Positions 45,167 through 54,900 of a stretch of 64,000 nt of DNA are shown here, piece after piece; position 1 is the first letter of the stretch, and each line of letters begins with the position of its first letter. The DNA is from Zobellia nedashkovskayae. Its GTDB lineage: Bacteria; Bacteroidota; Bacteroidia; Flavobacteriales; Flavobacteriaceae. Both the position numbers and the translations under genes were made by a program. The notes under the pieces are model-generated. The model had not been told where the DNA came from, searched no databases, and saw nothing but the letters and a program-made list of their open reading frames with translations. The DNA lies in NCBI RefSeq assembly GCF_015330125.1, contig NZ_JADDXR010000002.1:2802685-2866684 (forward strand), in the 5' to 3' direction.

Positions 45167-46720
45167 ATGAAAATTTTCTCTGCAAAGCAAATTTATGAAG
45201 CCGACAAGGCAACAATAAAAAAGAATAATATTTCTAGTAATGAATTAATGGAAGGTGCGGCCGTTCAACTTTTCAATTGGTTGCATTTAAGAATTCAAGG
45301 AGGACCGGTAAAAATTCACTTGTTCTGTGGTATTGGCAATAATGGCGGAGATGGTATTGCTTTGGCACGCCATCTACAAGAACATGGATATAATATAGCC
45401 GTGTACGTTGTAAACTATAGCAAGAAACGTTCAGATGACTTCTTAGTAAACCTAGACCGATTAAAAGATAGAAAAATTTGGCCTGAATTTCTTGAGGAAA
45501 ATTCGGTTTTACCAGAAATAGGTCGTGAAGATATAGTGGTAGATGCCATTTTTGGAATAGGCTTGAATCGTGCACCCGATTCTTGGGTTGTTAACTTGTT
45601 TGAGCATATTCAAAAATCAGAAGCTTTTGTACTTTCTGTAGATATTCCATCAGGATTGTTTACGGATAAGGTTCCGAAAGATGAAAAAGCGGTAATAAAA
45701 GCAAACCATACATTAAGTTTTCAGGTTCCGAAATTGGTTTTTTTCTTACCTGAAACCGGTATTTTTACCCAACAATGGGAAGTTTTAGATATCGGTCTTG
45801 ATCCTGAATTTTTAGCAAATACTGAAACGTATTATGAGTTAATAGGTAAAAATGAAATGCTTCCGGTTTATATTCCGAGAGAGAAATTTTCGCATAAAGG
45901 TACTCATGGACATGGTTTAATCGTAGGTGGTAGTTACGGGAAAATAGGGTCTGTTAATTTGGCTTCAAAGGCTTGTTTGGAAACTGGTAGCGGTTTGGTA
46001 ACGGCTTACGTTCCTAAATGTGGATATATTCCTCTTCAAACCAATTTTCCAGAAGCAATGGTTTTGACCGATGCCGATGAAAAGTATATTACTAACATTG
46101 AATTTGATATTAATCCAACGGTAATAGGTATTGGTGTAGGGTTAGGAAAAGATCAGAGCACGGTAAAAGCATTAGATGAATTTTTAAGTAAAAATAAAAA
46201 GCCCCTAGTAATTGATGCAGATGCCCTTAATATTCTTTCAGAAAACAAAAGCTTACTTAAAAAGATTCCTGCTCAAAGTGTATTGACACCACATCCAAAA
46301 GAATTGGAACGTTTGATAGGAAAGTGGAAAGATGATTTTGATAAGCTGGACAAAGCCAAGAAATTTTCTAAACAATACGATTGCATTCTAGTAATAAAAG
46401 GGTCGCATACCATTACGATCTATGATGAAAAGGGTTATGTAAACACGACAGGTAATCCAGGGATGGGAACAGCTGGTACCGGTGATGTTTTAACTGGTAT
46501 GATAACAGGATTGATTACTCAGAGCTATAGTCCATTAAATGCGGCTGTATTTGGAGTGTATTTACATGGTAGGGCAGGAGATATTGCTGTTGATAAAACA
46601 GGATACCAAGCACTCACGGCAACTAATGTTATTAATGATATTGGATCCGCTTTTATAGATTTATTCGCGCAGCCAGAAAGTAGACCTGAAGTTAATGAAA
46701 ATGAAGCGCCGCCAGAATAG
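45167..46720 (+). CDS. nnr: Bifunctional NAD(P)H-hydrate epimerase / ADP-dependent NAD(P)H-hydrate dehydratase
   Basis: Repairs damaged NADHX/NADPHX. 517 residues: N-terminal YjeF epimerase domain (about 1-215, with GNNGGDGIALARHL and DAIFGIGLN), C-terminal ribokinase-like dehydratase domain (about 225-500, HGHGLIVGGSYGKIG, VLTPHPKELERL, and the catalytic NPGMGTAGTGDVL). A short acidic tail ends it. Divergent from thrL-thrABC; terminated by a clear hairpin. Confidence 0.95.
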   Translation: MKIFSAKQIYEADKATIKKNNISSNELMEGAAVQLFNWLHLRIQGGPVKIHLFCGIGNNGGDGIALARHLQEHGYNIAVYVVNYSKKRSDDFLVNLDRLKDRKIWPEFLEENSVLPEIGREDIVVDAIFGIGLNRAPDSWVVNLFEHIQKSEAFVLSVDIPSGLFTDKVPKDEKAVIKANHTLSFQVPKLVFFLPETGIFTQQWEVLDIGLDPEFLANTETYYELIGKNEMLPVYIPREKFSHKGTHGHGLIVGGSYGKIGSVNLASKACLETGSGLVTAYVPKCGYIPLQTNFPEAMVLTDADEKYITNIEFDINPTVIGIGVGLGKDQSTVKALDEFLSKNKKPLVIDADALNILSENKSLLKKIPAQSVLTPHPKELERLIGKWKDDFDKLDKAKKFSKQYDCILVIKGSHTITIYDEKGYVNTTGNPGMGTAGTGDVLTGMITGLITQSYSPLNAAVFGVYLHGRAGDIAVDKTGYQALTATNVINDIGSAFIDLFAQPESRPEVNENEAPPE

Positions 46721-46745
46721 CCCGCTAATAAGAGATAGAAAAACG

Positions 46746-46783
46746 AAAACCTCAAGATTTCAAAGTCTTGAGGTTTTTTGTTT
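46746..46783. terminator. Bidirectional intrinsic terminator after the NAD(P)HX repair gene
   Basis: Stem AAAACCTCAAGA (46746-46757) with TCTTGAGGTTTT (46766-46777), then TTG and TTTTT. It lies between convergent gene ends. Confidence 0.93.
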
Positions 46784-46802
46784 TTGGTAGAGTTATATAA
46801 TA

Positions 46803-47204
46803 CTATTTTGCTTTCACACGTCGTTTGACCCAAGTGACTGCATTATCAAATTCAATAAAGAATTTCATTGGTTTTTTATAGAAAAGTTTTTCAATCTTAA
46901 AGTTATGCATGTCTATTTCTTTTACGGAAACAATTGCTAATGCCTTAAGGTTGTCTAGTTGTCTCAAATAGGTGTAAATAGTAGGGTCTACGGCATAGGA
47001 ATTTTTTCTCAGACTTATATAGCCAAAGTTTTTATCCCTAAAATGAATTTCTGAAATCCCTATTATTTGGTATACTCTCTCTAATGTAAGTGTTGCCCCT
47101 TCATCAAACAGCGAAACCATATAGTTTTCGTAAACCTGTATTTTTCCAACATCTAATTGATACTCCCTGACTATGATAGTCTTCTTTGGTCGTCTCACTT
47201 TCAT
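46803..47204 (-). CDS. Uncharacterised 133-residue basic protein
   Basis: I do not recognise a family. The protein is soluble, Lys/Arg-rich at both ends (MKVRRPKKTI ... WVKRRVKAK), with an alternating strand/helix pattern (LKALAIVSVKEIDMHNFKIEKLF) somewhat like STAS/SpoIIAA-type proteins. No signal peptide or membrane segment. It is bounded by terminators on both sides, so it is transcribed alone. Confidence 0.72.
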   Translation of the reverse strand: MKVRRPKKTIIVREYQLDVGKIQVYENYMVSLFDEGATLTLERVYQIIGISEIHFRDKNFGYISLRKNSYAVDPTIYTYLRQLDNLKALAIVSVKEIDMHNFKIEKLFYKKPMKFFIEFDNAVTWVKRRVKAK

Positions 47205-47355
47205 TTTAAATATATTATAATGTCCTGAGACGAATGTAGATGTATCCTAATCTATTGTAAAAAATAATAGATTAAAAGCGTAAATATCGTTTATAGTGCT
47301 ATTGCCAGAATAGTATTGTGTAGTGTTTCTTACGTTGAAATTTTATCATAAGAAA

Positions 47356-47384
47356 AAAGGGAGTCAATTTAATTGACTCCCTTT
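47356..47384 (-). terminator. Intrinsic terminator of clpC
   Basis: On the minus strand AAAGGGAGTCAAT, loop TAA, ATTGACTCCCTTT then further T. A 13-bp perfect stem, 23 nt downstream of the clpC stop. Confidence 0.92.
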
Positions 47385-47406
47385 GCTAACATTTCTTACG
47401 TTAAGT

Positions 47407-49953
47407 TTATGATTTAGAAGATTTTTCTGCTTTTTTAATTTCAATAGTAAGTTCTTCTTTCTTCTCGTCTAGGTCCATTAGGATAGTATCTCCTTCTTCA
47501 AGTTTAGAATTTACTATCTCTTCGGCCAGAGCATCTTCAATATACTTTTGAATAGCTCTTTTTAACGGTCTGGCACCATATTGCTTGTCAAAACCTTTGT
47601 CTGCAATATAGTCTTTGGCCTTGTCAGTAAGGTTTAGTTCATATCCAATATCCTTGATTCTAGCAAACAATTTGCGAAGCTCAATATCAATGATTTTGTG
47701 TATGTCTTCTCTTTCTAACGAGTTGAAAACAATAACATCATCTATTCTATTTAAAAATTCAGGAGCAAATGCTTTCTTAAGTGCTCCTTCTATAACACCT
47801 TTCTGATGACTATCTTCTTGAGATTTCATTGCTGAAGTTCCAAAACCAACACCTTGACCGAAATCTTTCAATTTACGTGCTCCGATATTAGAAGTCATAA
47901 TGATAATAGAATTTCTAAAATCTATTTTACGTCCTAGACTATCCGTAAGGAAACCATCATCTAAAACTTGCAACAGCATGTTAAATACATCTGGATGCGC
48001 TTTTTCAACTTCATCTAATAGAATAACCGAGTAAGGCTTACGTCTAACTTTTTCAGTTAATTGGCCACCTTCTTCGTAGCCTACATATCCCGGAGGTGCA
48101 CCTACTAGCCTAGAAATAGCGAACTTCTCCATGTATTCACTCATATCAATACGTATTAACGCATCTTCAGAGTCAAAGAGTTGTTGTGCCAATACCTTGG
48201 CCAATTGAGTTTTACCAACACCGGTCTGACCTAAGAAAATGAACGAACCAATAGGCTTGTTCGGGTCTTTTAACCCAGCACGGTTTCTTTGAATTGCCTT
48301 CGCAACCTTCGCAACCGCTTCATCTTGACCAATAACATTGGCTTTAATAAGGTCCGGTAGTTCAGCTAATTTATTGCTTTCTGTTTGTGCTATTCTGTTT
48401 ACGGGTATACCGCTCATCATAGAAACAACATCGGCAACATTGTCTTCACTAACTATTTCTTTATGTAATTTGCTGTCTTCTTCCCATTTTTCTTGCGCAG
48501 AAGCCAAATCTTTTTCAAGACGCTTCTCATCATCGCGTAATTTGGCAGCTTCTTCGTACTTCTGCTTTTTAACTACACTGTTTTTTAATTCACGAACATC
48601 TTCAAGCTTTTTCTCAAGCTCTAGAATCTGTTTAGGAACATCCATATTTACAATATGAACACGAGAACCCGCTTCATCAAGGGCATCAATAGCTTTGTCC
48701 GGTAAGAAACGGTCCGTCATATAGCGGTTGGTTAACTTAACACAAGCAATTATAGCCTCGTCTGTATAGGTTACATTATGGTGGTCTTCATATTTTGCTT
48801 TGATGTTATGAAGAATTTCAATCGTCTCATCAACGGTTGTAGGTTCTACAATAACTTTTTGGAAACGTCTTTCTAGTGCACCATCTTTCTCTATATACTG
48901 ACGGTATTCATCTAGCGTAGTGGCTCCAATACATTGAATTTCGCCTCTTGCCAAGGCAGGTTTGAACATATTTGACGCGTCTAAGCTACCTGTGGCACCA
49001 CCGGCACCTACAATGGTATGAATCTCATCTATAAAAAGAATAACATCATCATTCTTTTCAAGTTCGTTCATGACCGCTTTCATACGCTCTTCAAACTGGC
49101 CACGGTATTTTGTACCTGCCACTAAAGAAGCCAGGTCAAGAGTTACAACTCTTTTATTATACAAAATACGTGATACCTTCTTGTTTATGATACGTAGTGC
49201 CAAACCTTCGGCAATAGCACTTTTACCAACACCAGGTTCACCTATTAGTAAAGGATTGTTTTTCTTTCTTCTACTTAGAATCTGTGAAACACGCTCAATT
49301 TCTTTGTCTCTGCCAACTACAGGGTCAAGTTTGTCCTCCTCCGCCATAAGCGTTAGGTCACGACCAAAGTTATCAAGTACAGGGGTTTTTGATTTTTTGT
49401 TTCCTTTTTGTCCGGCTGCAGTTCCAAAGCTACCTTCTTTACCTTCGTTATCTTCGTTTTCACTAGGAAACGATTCGGAAGTTGGTGCGTCTACAATATC
49501 ATCATCGCTTGTGATCATAAATTTAAACTGTTCCTTTACACCATCATAATCTACTTTCAGTTTGTGAAGTAGTTTCGTGGTGGGGTCATTTTCATTTCTC
49601 AAAATACATAATAATAAATGTGCAGTATTGATCGAGGAACTCTGAAAAAGCTTAGCTTCTAAAAACGTAGTCTTTAGGGCTCGCTCTGCCTGCCTCGTCA
49701 AATGCAGGTTCTTTTTATCTTTTTGTAAACTATTCGGGTTTGGATTGGAAGGGCTAAGAATTTCAACCTTTCGCCTAAGATGATCTAAATCGACCTCCAT
49801 AGCGTCAAGAATACTAATTGCTTTGCCATTACCATCTCGCAAAAGCCCTAACATTAGATGCTCGGTACCAATGAAATCATGGCCTAACCGTAGCGCCTCC
49901 TCTTTACTATAAGCAATTACGTCTTTTACTCTCGGTGAAAAATTATCATCCAT
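47407..49953 (-). CDS. clpC: ATP-dependent Clp protease ATP-binding subunit ClpC
   Basis: Class I AAA+ unfoldase that feeds proteins to ClpP. 848 residues: N-terminal repeat domain (about 1-145, FIGTEHLMLGLL), linker with acidic/Gly-rich residues, AAA1 with GEPGVGKSA near 240, a UVR-type coiled middle segment (KKQKYEEAAKLRDDEKRLE), AAA2 with GQTGVGKTQ near 577, and a ClpP-docking loop region. Monocistronic, divergent from gyrA. Confidence 0.96.
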   Translation of the reverse strand: MDDNFSPRVKDVIAYSKEEALRLGHDFIGTEHLMLGLLRDGNGKAISILDAMEVDLDHLRRKVEILSPSNPNPNSLQKDKKNLHLTRQAERALKTTFLEAKLFQSSSINTAHLLLCILRNENDPTTKLLHKLKVDYDGVKEQFKFMITSDDDIVDAPTSESFPSENEDNEGKEGSFGTAAGQKGNKKSKTPVLDNFGRDLTLMAEEDKLDPVVGRDKEIERVSQILSRRKKNNPLLIGEPGVGKSAIAEGLALRIINKKVSRILYNKRVVTLDLASLVAGTKYRGQFEERMKAVMNELEKNDDVILFIDEIHTIVGAGGATGSLDASNMFKPALARGEIQCIGATTLDEYRQYIEKDGALERRFQKVIVEPTTVDETIEILHNIKAKYEDHHNVTYTDEAIIACVKLTNRYMTDRFLPDKAIDALDEAGSRVHIVNMDVPKQILELEKKLEDVRELKNSVVKKQKYEEAAKLRDDEKRLEKDLASAQEKWEEDSKLHKEIVSEDNVADVVSMMSGIPVNRIAQTESNKLAELPDLIKANVIGQDEAVAKVAKAIQRNRAGLKDPNKPIGSFIFLGQTGVGKTQLAKVLAQQLFDSEDALIRIDMSEYMEKFAISRLVGAPPGYVGYEEGGQLTEKVRRKPYSVILLDEVEKAHPDVFNMLLQVLDDGFLTDSLGRKIDFRNSIIIMTSNIGARKLKDFGQGVGFGTSAMKSQEDSHQKGVIEGALKKAFAPEFLNRIDDVIVFNSLEREDIHKIIDIELRKLFARIKDIGYELNLTDKAKDYIADKGFDKQYGARPLKRAIQKYIEDALAEEIVNSKLEEGDTILMDLDEKKEELTIEIKKAEKSSKS

Positions 49954-50198
49954 AAATTTATCCTTTCATCTATAAAATTACTAAAACTATACCAATCTAA
50001 CGCAAATAGTGTACCTAATATTAGATAAAGTATCCGGAAATAATGAAAAAGGAATAGGTGTTAATGAGAACCGACAATTTTTAGTGTAAAAAAAAGTGTT
50101 GATAAATTGTTTAATAAAGAAAGCCGTATGTGCTTTAAAGGCTATCATTTTACGTATATTGGCATGTTTTTTAACTAAAGTAATTCTAGGATTTAAAA

Positions 50199-52739
50199 AT
50201 GGCAGAAGGAGAAAAATTGATCCCGATTAACATCGAAGACGAAATGAAATCTGCTTACATCGACTATTCGATGTCAGTCATTGTGTCACGTGCATTACCT
50301 GATGTCAGGGATGGTCTAAAACCCGTTCATAGAAGGGTGTTGTACGGAATGCATGAGCTTGGAGTTCGTTCCAGTAGCTCTCATAAGAAGTCTGCACGTA
50401 TTGTAGGTGAGGTTTTAGGTAAGTACCACCCTCATGGTGATACGTCCGTTTATGATTCTATGGTGCGTATGGCGCAAGAGTGGAGTTTACGCTACATGCT
50501 TGTAGATGGGCAAGGTAACTTTGGATCGGTAGATGGTGATAGCCCTGCGGCTATGCGTTATACTGAGGCAAGGATGCGAAAGATCGCCGATGACATGTTG
50601 GCGGATATAGATAAGGATACTGTAGATCATCAATTAAACTTTGATGATTCTTTGCAAGAACCTACGGTTCTTCCTACCCGTGTACCCAACTTGTTGATAA
50701 ACGGAGCTTCAGGTATTGCAGTAGGTATGGCAACTAATATGCCGCCGCACAACCTTACAGAGGTAGTGAACGGAACTATTGCCTATATCGAAAACAATGA
50801 TATAGAGATCGATGAGATCATAACCTATATTAAAGCACCGGATTTTCCTACAGGAGGGACTATTTATGGTTATGAAGGCGTTAAAGAGGCTTTTCATACC
50901 GGTAGAGGTAGAGTAAAAATAAGAGCCAAAGCTATTATTGAAGAGGTTCAAGGTAGGGAGTGTATAGTCGTTACCGAGATTCCATATCAGGTCAATAAGG
51001 CAGATATGATCAAGAAAACTGCCGATCTTGTCAACGAAAAGAAAATAGAAGGTATATCGACTATCCGGGATGAATCGGATAGAAACGGGATGCGTATCGT
51101 TTATATTTTGAAAAGAGATGCTATTCCAAACATCGTTCTTAATACCTTATATAAGTATACGGCATTACAAAACTCTTTTAGTGTTAATAACATTGCGTTG
51201 GTAAATGGCCGTCCAAGGTTGTTGAACGTAAAAGAGATGATTCACTATTTTGTGGAACACCGTCACGAAGTAGTTGTAAGACGTACAGAGTTTGAACTTA
51301 AGAAAGCTGAGGCTCGTGCCCATATTTTAGAAGGTTTAATTATTGCTTCTGATAATATAGATGAAGTAATTGCTATCATAAGAGCATCATCTAATGCAGA
51401 TGAAGCTAGAGAAAACTTGATGGAGCGCTTTAAGCTTACCGAGATTCAAGCAAAAGCGATAGTTGAAATGAGACTTCGTCAGTTAACGGGTCTTGAACAA
51501 GACAAATTACGTGCTGAATACGATGAGGTTATTTTGACTATAGCAGACCTTAAAGACATCTTGGCTAGAAAAGAGCGAAGAATGGATATTATTAAGGAAG
51601 AGCTCATAGAAATTAGAGAAAAATATGGTGATGAGCGTCGTTCTGTAATTAATTTGGCCGGAGGGGATTTAAGTATCGAAGATATGATTCCTGATGAGCA
51701 AGTAGTGATTACTATTTCTCATGCCGGATATATTAAAAGAACACCAGTTTCTGAATATAAAACACAAAACAGAGGTGGTGTTGGTCAAAAAGCATCATCC
51801 ACAAGAAATGAAGATTTCTTAGAATATTTGTTCATAGGAACTAACCACCAGTACATGCTCTTCTTTACACAAAAAGGAAAATGTTTCTGGATGCGTGTTT
51901 ACGAAATACCGGAAGGTAGTAGAACTTCAAAAGGTAGGGCAATTCAAAACCTTATTAACATTGAGCAAGATGATAACGTTAAGGCGTTTATCTGTACTCA
52001 AGATCTTAAGGATGAGGAATACGTAAACAGTCACTACGTTATTATGGCTACCAAAAAAGGTGTGGTCAAGAAAACAAGCTTGGAGCAATATTCACGTCCT
52101 AGACAAAATGGTATAAATGCCATTGGTATTCGCGAAGATGATGAGTTGCTAGAAGCAAAATTGACTACTGGTGCAAGCCAAATATTCTTAGGCTTGAAAT
52201 CTGGTAAGGCCATACGTTTTGAAGAAAGTAAGACACGACCAATGGGTAGAAATGCCTCTGGTGTGCGTGGTATTACTTTAGCCGATGATAACGATGAAGT
52301 TATTGGTATGGTGTCCGTTCATGATATGGAAGAAAACCTTCTTGTTGTTTCTGAAAATGGATATGGTAAACGATCTAATATAGATGATTACCGTATTACC
52401 AACAGAGGTGGTAAGGGAGTTAAAACTATTTCTATTACTGAAAAAACAGGTGGACTTGTTGCTTTAAAAAATGTTTCAGACTCAGATGACTTGATGATTA
52501 TCAATAAATCAGGTATCGCAATTCGTATGAGTGTTGAAGATCTTCGTGTTATGGGAAGAGCTACTCAAGGGGTACGTTTGATCAACCTTAAGGGTAATGA
52601 TTCTATTGCAGCTGTGGCCAAGGTTATGAAGGATGAAGATGAATTGGAAGAGGCTGATCTGTTAGATATAGACGTGGATGCCGAAGAAGGTGGCACGGCT
52701 CTTGATAATGATGAGGCAGAAGGAACAGAAGAAGAATAA
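50199..52739 (+). CDS. gyrA: DNA gyrase subunit A
   Basis: Breakage-reunion subunit of gyrase, 846 residues. The active-site Tyr is in [10 protein letters not shown] near residue 121; the quinolone-resistance region [17 protein letters not shown] is intact. The C-terminal beta-pinwheel (about 500-815) shows repeats such as HAGYIKRT and KKGVVKKT; the GyrA box reads QNRGGVG, a degenerate form of Q(R/K)RGG(R/K)G. A strongly acidic tail ends the chain. Probably co-transcribed with the TPR gene 43 nt downstream. Confidence 0.97.
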   Translation: MAEGEKLIPINIEDEMKSAYIDYSMSVIVSRALPDVRDGLKPVHRRVLYGMHELGVRSSSSHKKSARIVGEVLGKYHPHGDTSVYDSMVRMAQEWSLRYMLVDGQGNFGSVDGDSPAAMRYTEARMRKIADDMLADIDKDTVDHQLNFDDSLQEPTVLPTRVPNLLINGASGIAVGMATNMPPHNLTEVVNGTIAYIENNDIEIDEIITYIKAPDFPTGGTIYGYEGVKEAFHTGRGRVKIRAKAIIEEVQGRECIVVTEIPYQVNKADMIKKTADLVNEKKIEGISTIRDESDRNGMRIVYILKRDAIPNIVLNTLYKYTALQNSFSVNNIALVNGRPRLLNVKEMIHYFVEHRHEVVVRRTEFELKKAEARAHILEGLIIASDNIDEVIAIIRASSNADEARENLMERFKLTEIQAKAIVEMRLRQLTGLEQDKLRAEYDEVILTIADLKDILARKERRMDIIKEELIEIREKYGDERRSVINLAGGDLSIEDMIPDEQVVITISHAGYIKRTPVSEYKTQNRGGVGQKASSTRNEDFLEYLFIGTNHQYMLFFTQKGKCFWMRVYEIPEGSRTSKGRAIQNLINIEQDDNVKAFICTQDLKDEEYVNSHYVIMATKKGVVKKTSLEQYSRPRQNGINAIGIREDDELLEAKLTTGASQIFLGLKSGKAIRFEESKTRPMGRNASGVRGITLADDNDEVIGMVSVHDMEENLLVVSENGYGKRSNIDDYRITNRGGKGVKTISITEKTGGLVALKNVSDSDDLMIINKSGIAIRMSVEDLRVMGRATQGVRLINLKGNDSIAAVAKVMKDEDELEEADLLDIDVDAEEGGTALDNDEAEGTEEE

Positions 52740-52782
52740 ATTTGAACCATAATTATAACACTAATATTTAATTAATTTGAAA

Positions 52783-54045
52783 ATGAAACGTAGATTTTTA
52801 TTAGTCGCGAGCCTTTGTTTTTGCATGGTAGGATTCGCACAGAAGAACGAAATAAAAGCAGCCGAAAAGGCTATGAAAGCCGGCGATGCCGCATCAGCTA
52901 GTAGTGCACTTGAAGCTGTTTCTGGTTCTATATCAGGAGCAGATCCAAAGTTACAGGCACAGTATTACTTCGTAAGTGGTAAAGCTTATGCCGATTTAGC
53001 AAAAAAAGGAGATGCAACTGCTTTTCAAAAAGCTGCAGATGCTTATCAAAAAGTAATTGCAGTTGAGGAAGCAAGCGGAAAGAAAAAGTATTCTGCTGAA
53101 ACTCAACAGCACATGTCTGCTTTAAGTGCCGATTTAGTAAACTCTGCAGTAGAGGATAACGGTAACAAAAAGTTTAAAGAAGCTGCTGAGAAGTTATACA
53201 CAAGCTATAAAATTAGCCCAAAAGATACTTCTTACCTTTATTATGCAGCTAGTAGCGCTGTAAATGGTGGTCATTATGAGGAAGCATTGACTTATTATAA
53301 CGAACTTCAAGAAATTGGTTATGACGGTAGTGGTGTGATTTATAAGGCTACTAACGTAGAGACTGGTACGGAAGAAGAGATGGATAAGACTCAGAGAGAC
53401 TTAATGGTTAAGTCAGGAACTTATAAAGATCCTAAAGATGAGAAATCTCCATCTAAAAAGGCTGAAATCGTTAAGAATACAGCTTTAATTTATACTCAAT
53501 TAGGTCAGGATGATAAAGCTTTAGAAGCTTATAAAGCTGCAAGAGCTAACGATCCTAAAGATGTTAATTTAATCTTGAACGAAGCCAATTTGTACTACAA
53601 AATGGGCGATAAAGACCAGTTTAAAGTTTTAATGGCAGAGGCTGCATCTGTTGCACCGGATAATCCAGATTTGCATTACAACATTGGAGTGATCAACATG
53701 GAGCAAGGTAACTTGGAAGATGCTAGAGCATCATATAAGAAAGCTTTAGAAATCAATCCTGGATATACTAACGCACAATTAAACCTTTCTACAACTTACG
53801 TAAACGAGGGTAATGGTCTTATTGACGAGATGAACTCTTTGGGTAACTCTAAAAAAGATATTGCTCGTTACGATGAGTTAAAAGAAAAGAAAGATAACCT
53901 TTTTAAAGAAGGAGCAACTGTATTGGAAGATGCGTTGAAATTGAATCCTGATAACCAAGGCATCTTAACTCAATTAAAAAATATCTATGGCGCAATGGGC
54001 GACAATGATAACTTTTTAAGAGTAAAAAAGTTGTTAGGCGAGTAA
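52783..54045 (+). CDS. Exported tetratricopeptide repeat protein
   Basis: 420 residues from ATG 52783; an in-frame TTG six bases earlier is rejected. A signal peptide (FLLVASLCFCMVGFAQ) is followed by TPR units: the clearest lie around residues 225-320 (ALIYTQLGQDDKALEAYKAA, PDLHYNIGVINMEQGNLEDA, ALEINPGYTNAQLNLSTTY). Probably periplasmic, a protein-protein scaffold; partners unknown. Likely in one transcript with gyrA, closed by a strong terminator. Confidence 0.9.
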   Translation: MKRRFLLVASLCFCMVGFAQKNEIKAAEKAMKAGDAASASSALEAVSGSISGADPKLQAQYYFVSGKAYADLAKKGDATAFQKAADAYQKVIAVEEASGKKKYSAETQQHMSALSADLVNSAVEDNGNKKFKEAAEKLYTSYKISPKDTSYLYYAASSAVNGGHYEEALTYYNELQEIGYDGSGVIYKATNVETGTEEEMDKTQRDLMVKSGTYKDPKDEKSPSKKAEIVKNTALIYTQLGQDDKALEAYKAARANDPKDVNLILNEANLYYKMGDKDQFKVLMAEAASVAPDNPDLHYNIGVINMEQGNLEDARASYKKALEINPGYTNAQLNLSTTYVNEGNGLIDEMNSLGNSKKDIARYDELKEKKDNLFKEGATVLEDALKLNPDNQGILTQLKNIYGAMGDNDNFLRVKKLLGE

Positions 54046-54065
54046 TTTGTCGATAACACAATCAT

Positions 54066-54101
54066 AAAAAAATCCCCTAGGAATTTCCTAGGGGATTTTT
54101 T
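54066..54101. terminator. Bidirectional intrinsic terminator after the TPR gene
   Basis: AAAAAATCCCCTAGG, short loop, CCTAGGGGATTTTTT. Shares the AAATCCCC arm with the rpsA and thrC-side terminators. Lies between convergent ends. Confidence 0.94.
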
Positions 54102-54122
54102 ATTTGCTTTAGTTTCTATTGG

Positions 54123-54875
54123 CTAAACGATTTGTTTTATGACCCTTAGCTTGTGCGTATAGTTGCCTATTTCAGTATTGAATATGCCAGTATGGTCTAT
54201 ACGGTCTATTCGTACTTTTCCGTCTACATGAATTATGTAGTTGTTTTCCATTATGATACCTACGTGGTAAATATCGCCTTCATTGTTATCGAAAAAAGCT
54301 AAATCTCCTGCTTCAGTTTCTTCAATAAAACTCAATGCATGACCTTGTCCAGATTGTTCTGCGGCTTTTCTTAACAAACGATATCCGTTTATCTTATATA
54401 CCATTTGGGTAAAGCCTGCGGCATCAATACCAAAAGGAGTCTTTCCTCCCCATAAATAGGGCGCGTTTAGGTATAGTAGGGCAGTTTGTATAAGTTCTGT
54501 TTTGTCTTTTTTGTTACCGTTGGTCTTCCCATCAAAAGTGTGCGAAAGCACAGCACAGTTACAGGTAGAGGATCCAAGGATAACGGGTAAAAGTATAGAA
54601 TTTTCAGTTTCCACGAAAGAAATGAGGTCTGAGGTGTAGCCTATATCAGTAGAAGATTCAATAGAATTATAAGCTTCTTCCGATATTAAATTCATTTGGT
54701 GATTGCTCACCCATCCTTCAAACTTATCAAAAGCAACGCGAATACGACTCCAAGCCTTCCTGCGCTCTAAGACTTTAAAGTGTTCGCCGTATACCAGTTG
54801 TGAGACCATTTCTGAAGTCTCATCGGCATTTACGCGAACGGAAACTATACTTAAGGGACAAATTCCGTATTGCAT
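54123..54875 (-). CDS. SH3-NlpC/P60 (C40) family protein with the catalytic cysteine replaced by alanine
   Basis: A 250-residue protein of the gamma-D-glutamyl-endopeptidase family: SH3-like domain at residues about 8-75 (SVRVNADETSEMVSQLVYG ... EGWVSNHQ), then NlpC/P60 domain (about 120-245). The usual G-I-D-C-S-G-F motif reads GIDAAGF: codon 152 is GCC (54422-54420), so the nucleophile is lost, while His in YHVGI and the IIH segment remain. No signal peptide is seen at ATG 54875. It is probably not an active hydrolase; a binding or regulatory role is inferred. Confidence 0.88.
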   Translation of the reverse strand: MQYGICPLSIVSVRVNADETSEMVSQLVYGEHFKVLERRKAWSRIRVAFDKFEGWVSNHQMNLISEEAYNSIESSTDIGYTSDLISFVETENSILLPVILGSSTCNCAVLSHTFDGKTNGNKKDKTELIQTALLYLNAPYLWGGKTPFGIDAAGFTQMVYKINGYRLLRKAAEQSGQGHALSFIEETEAGDLAFFDNNEGDIYHVGIIMENNYIIHVDGKVRIDRIDHTGIFNTEIGNYTHKLRVIKQIV

Positions 54876-54900
54876 ATGGTTGGTTAAATGAAGGTATTCT

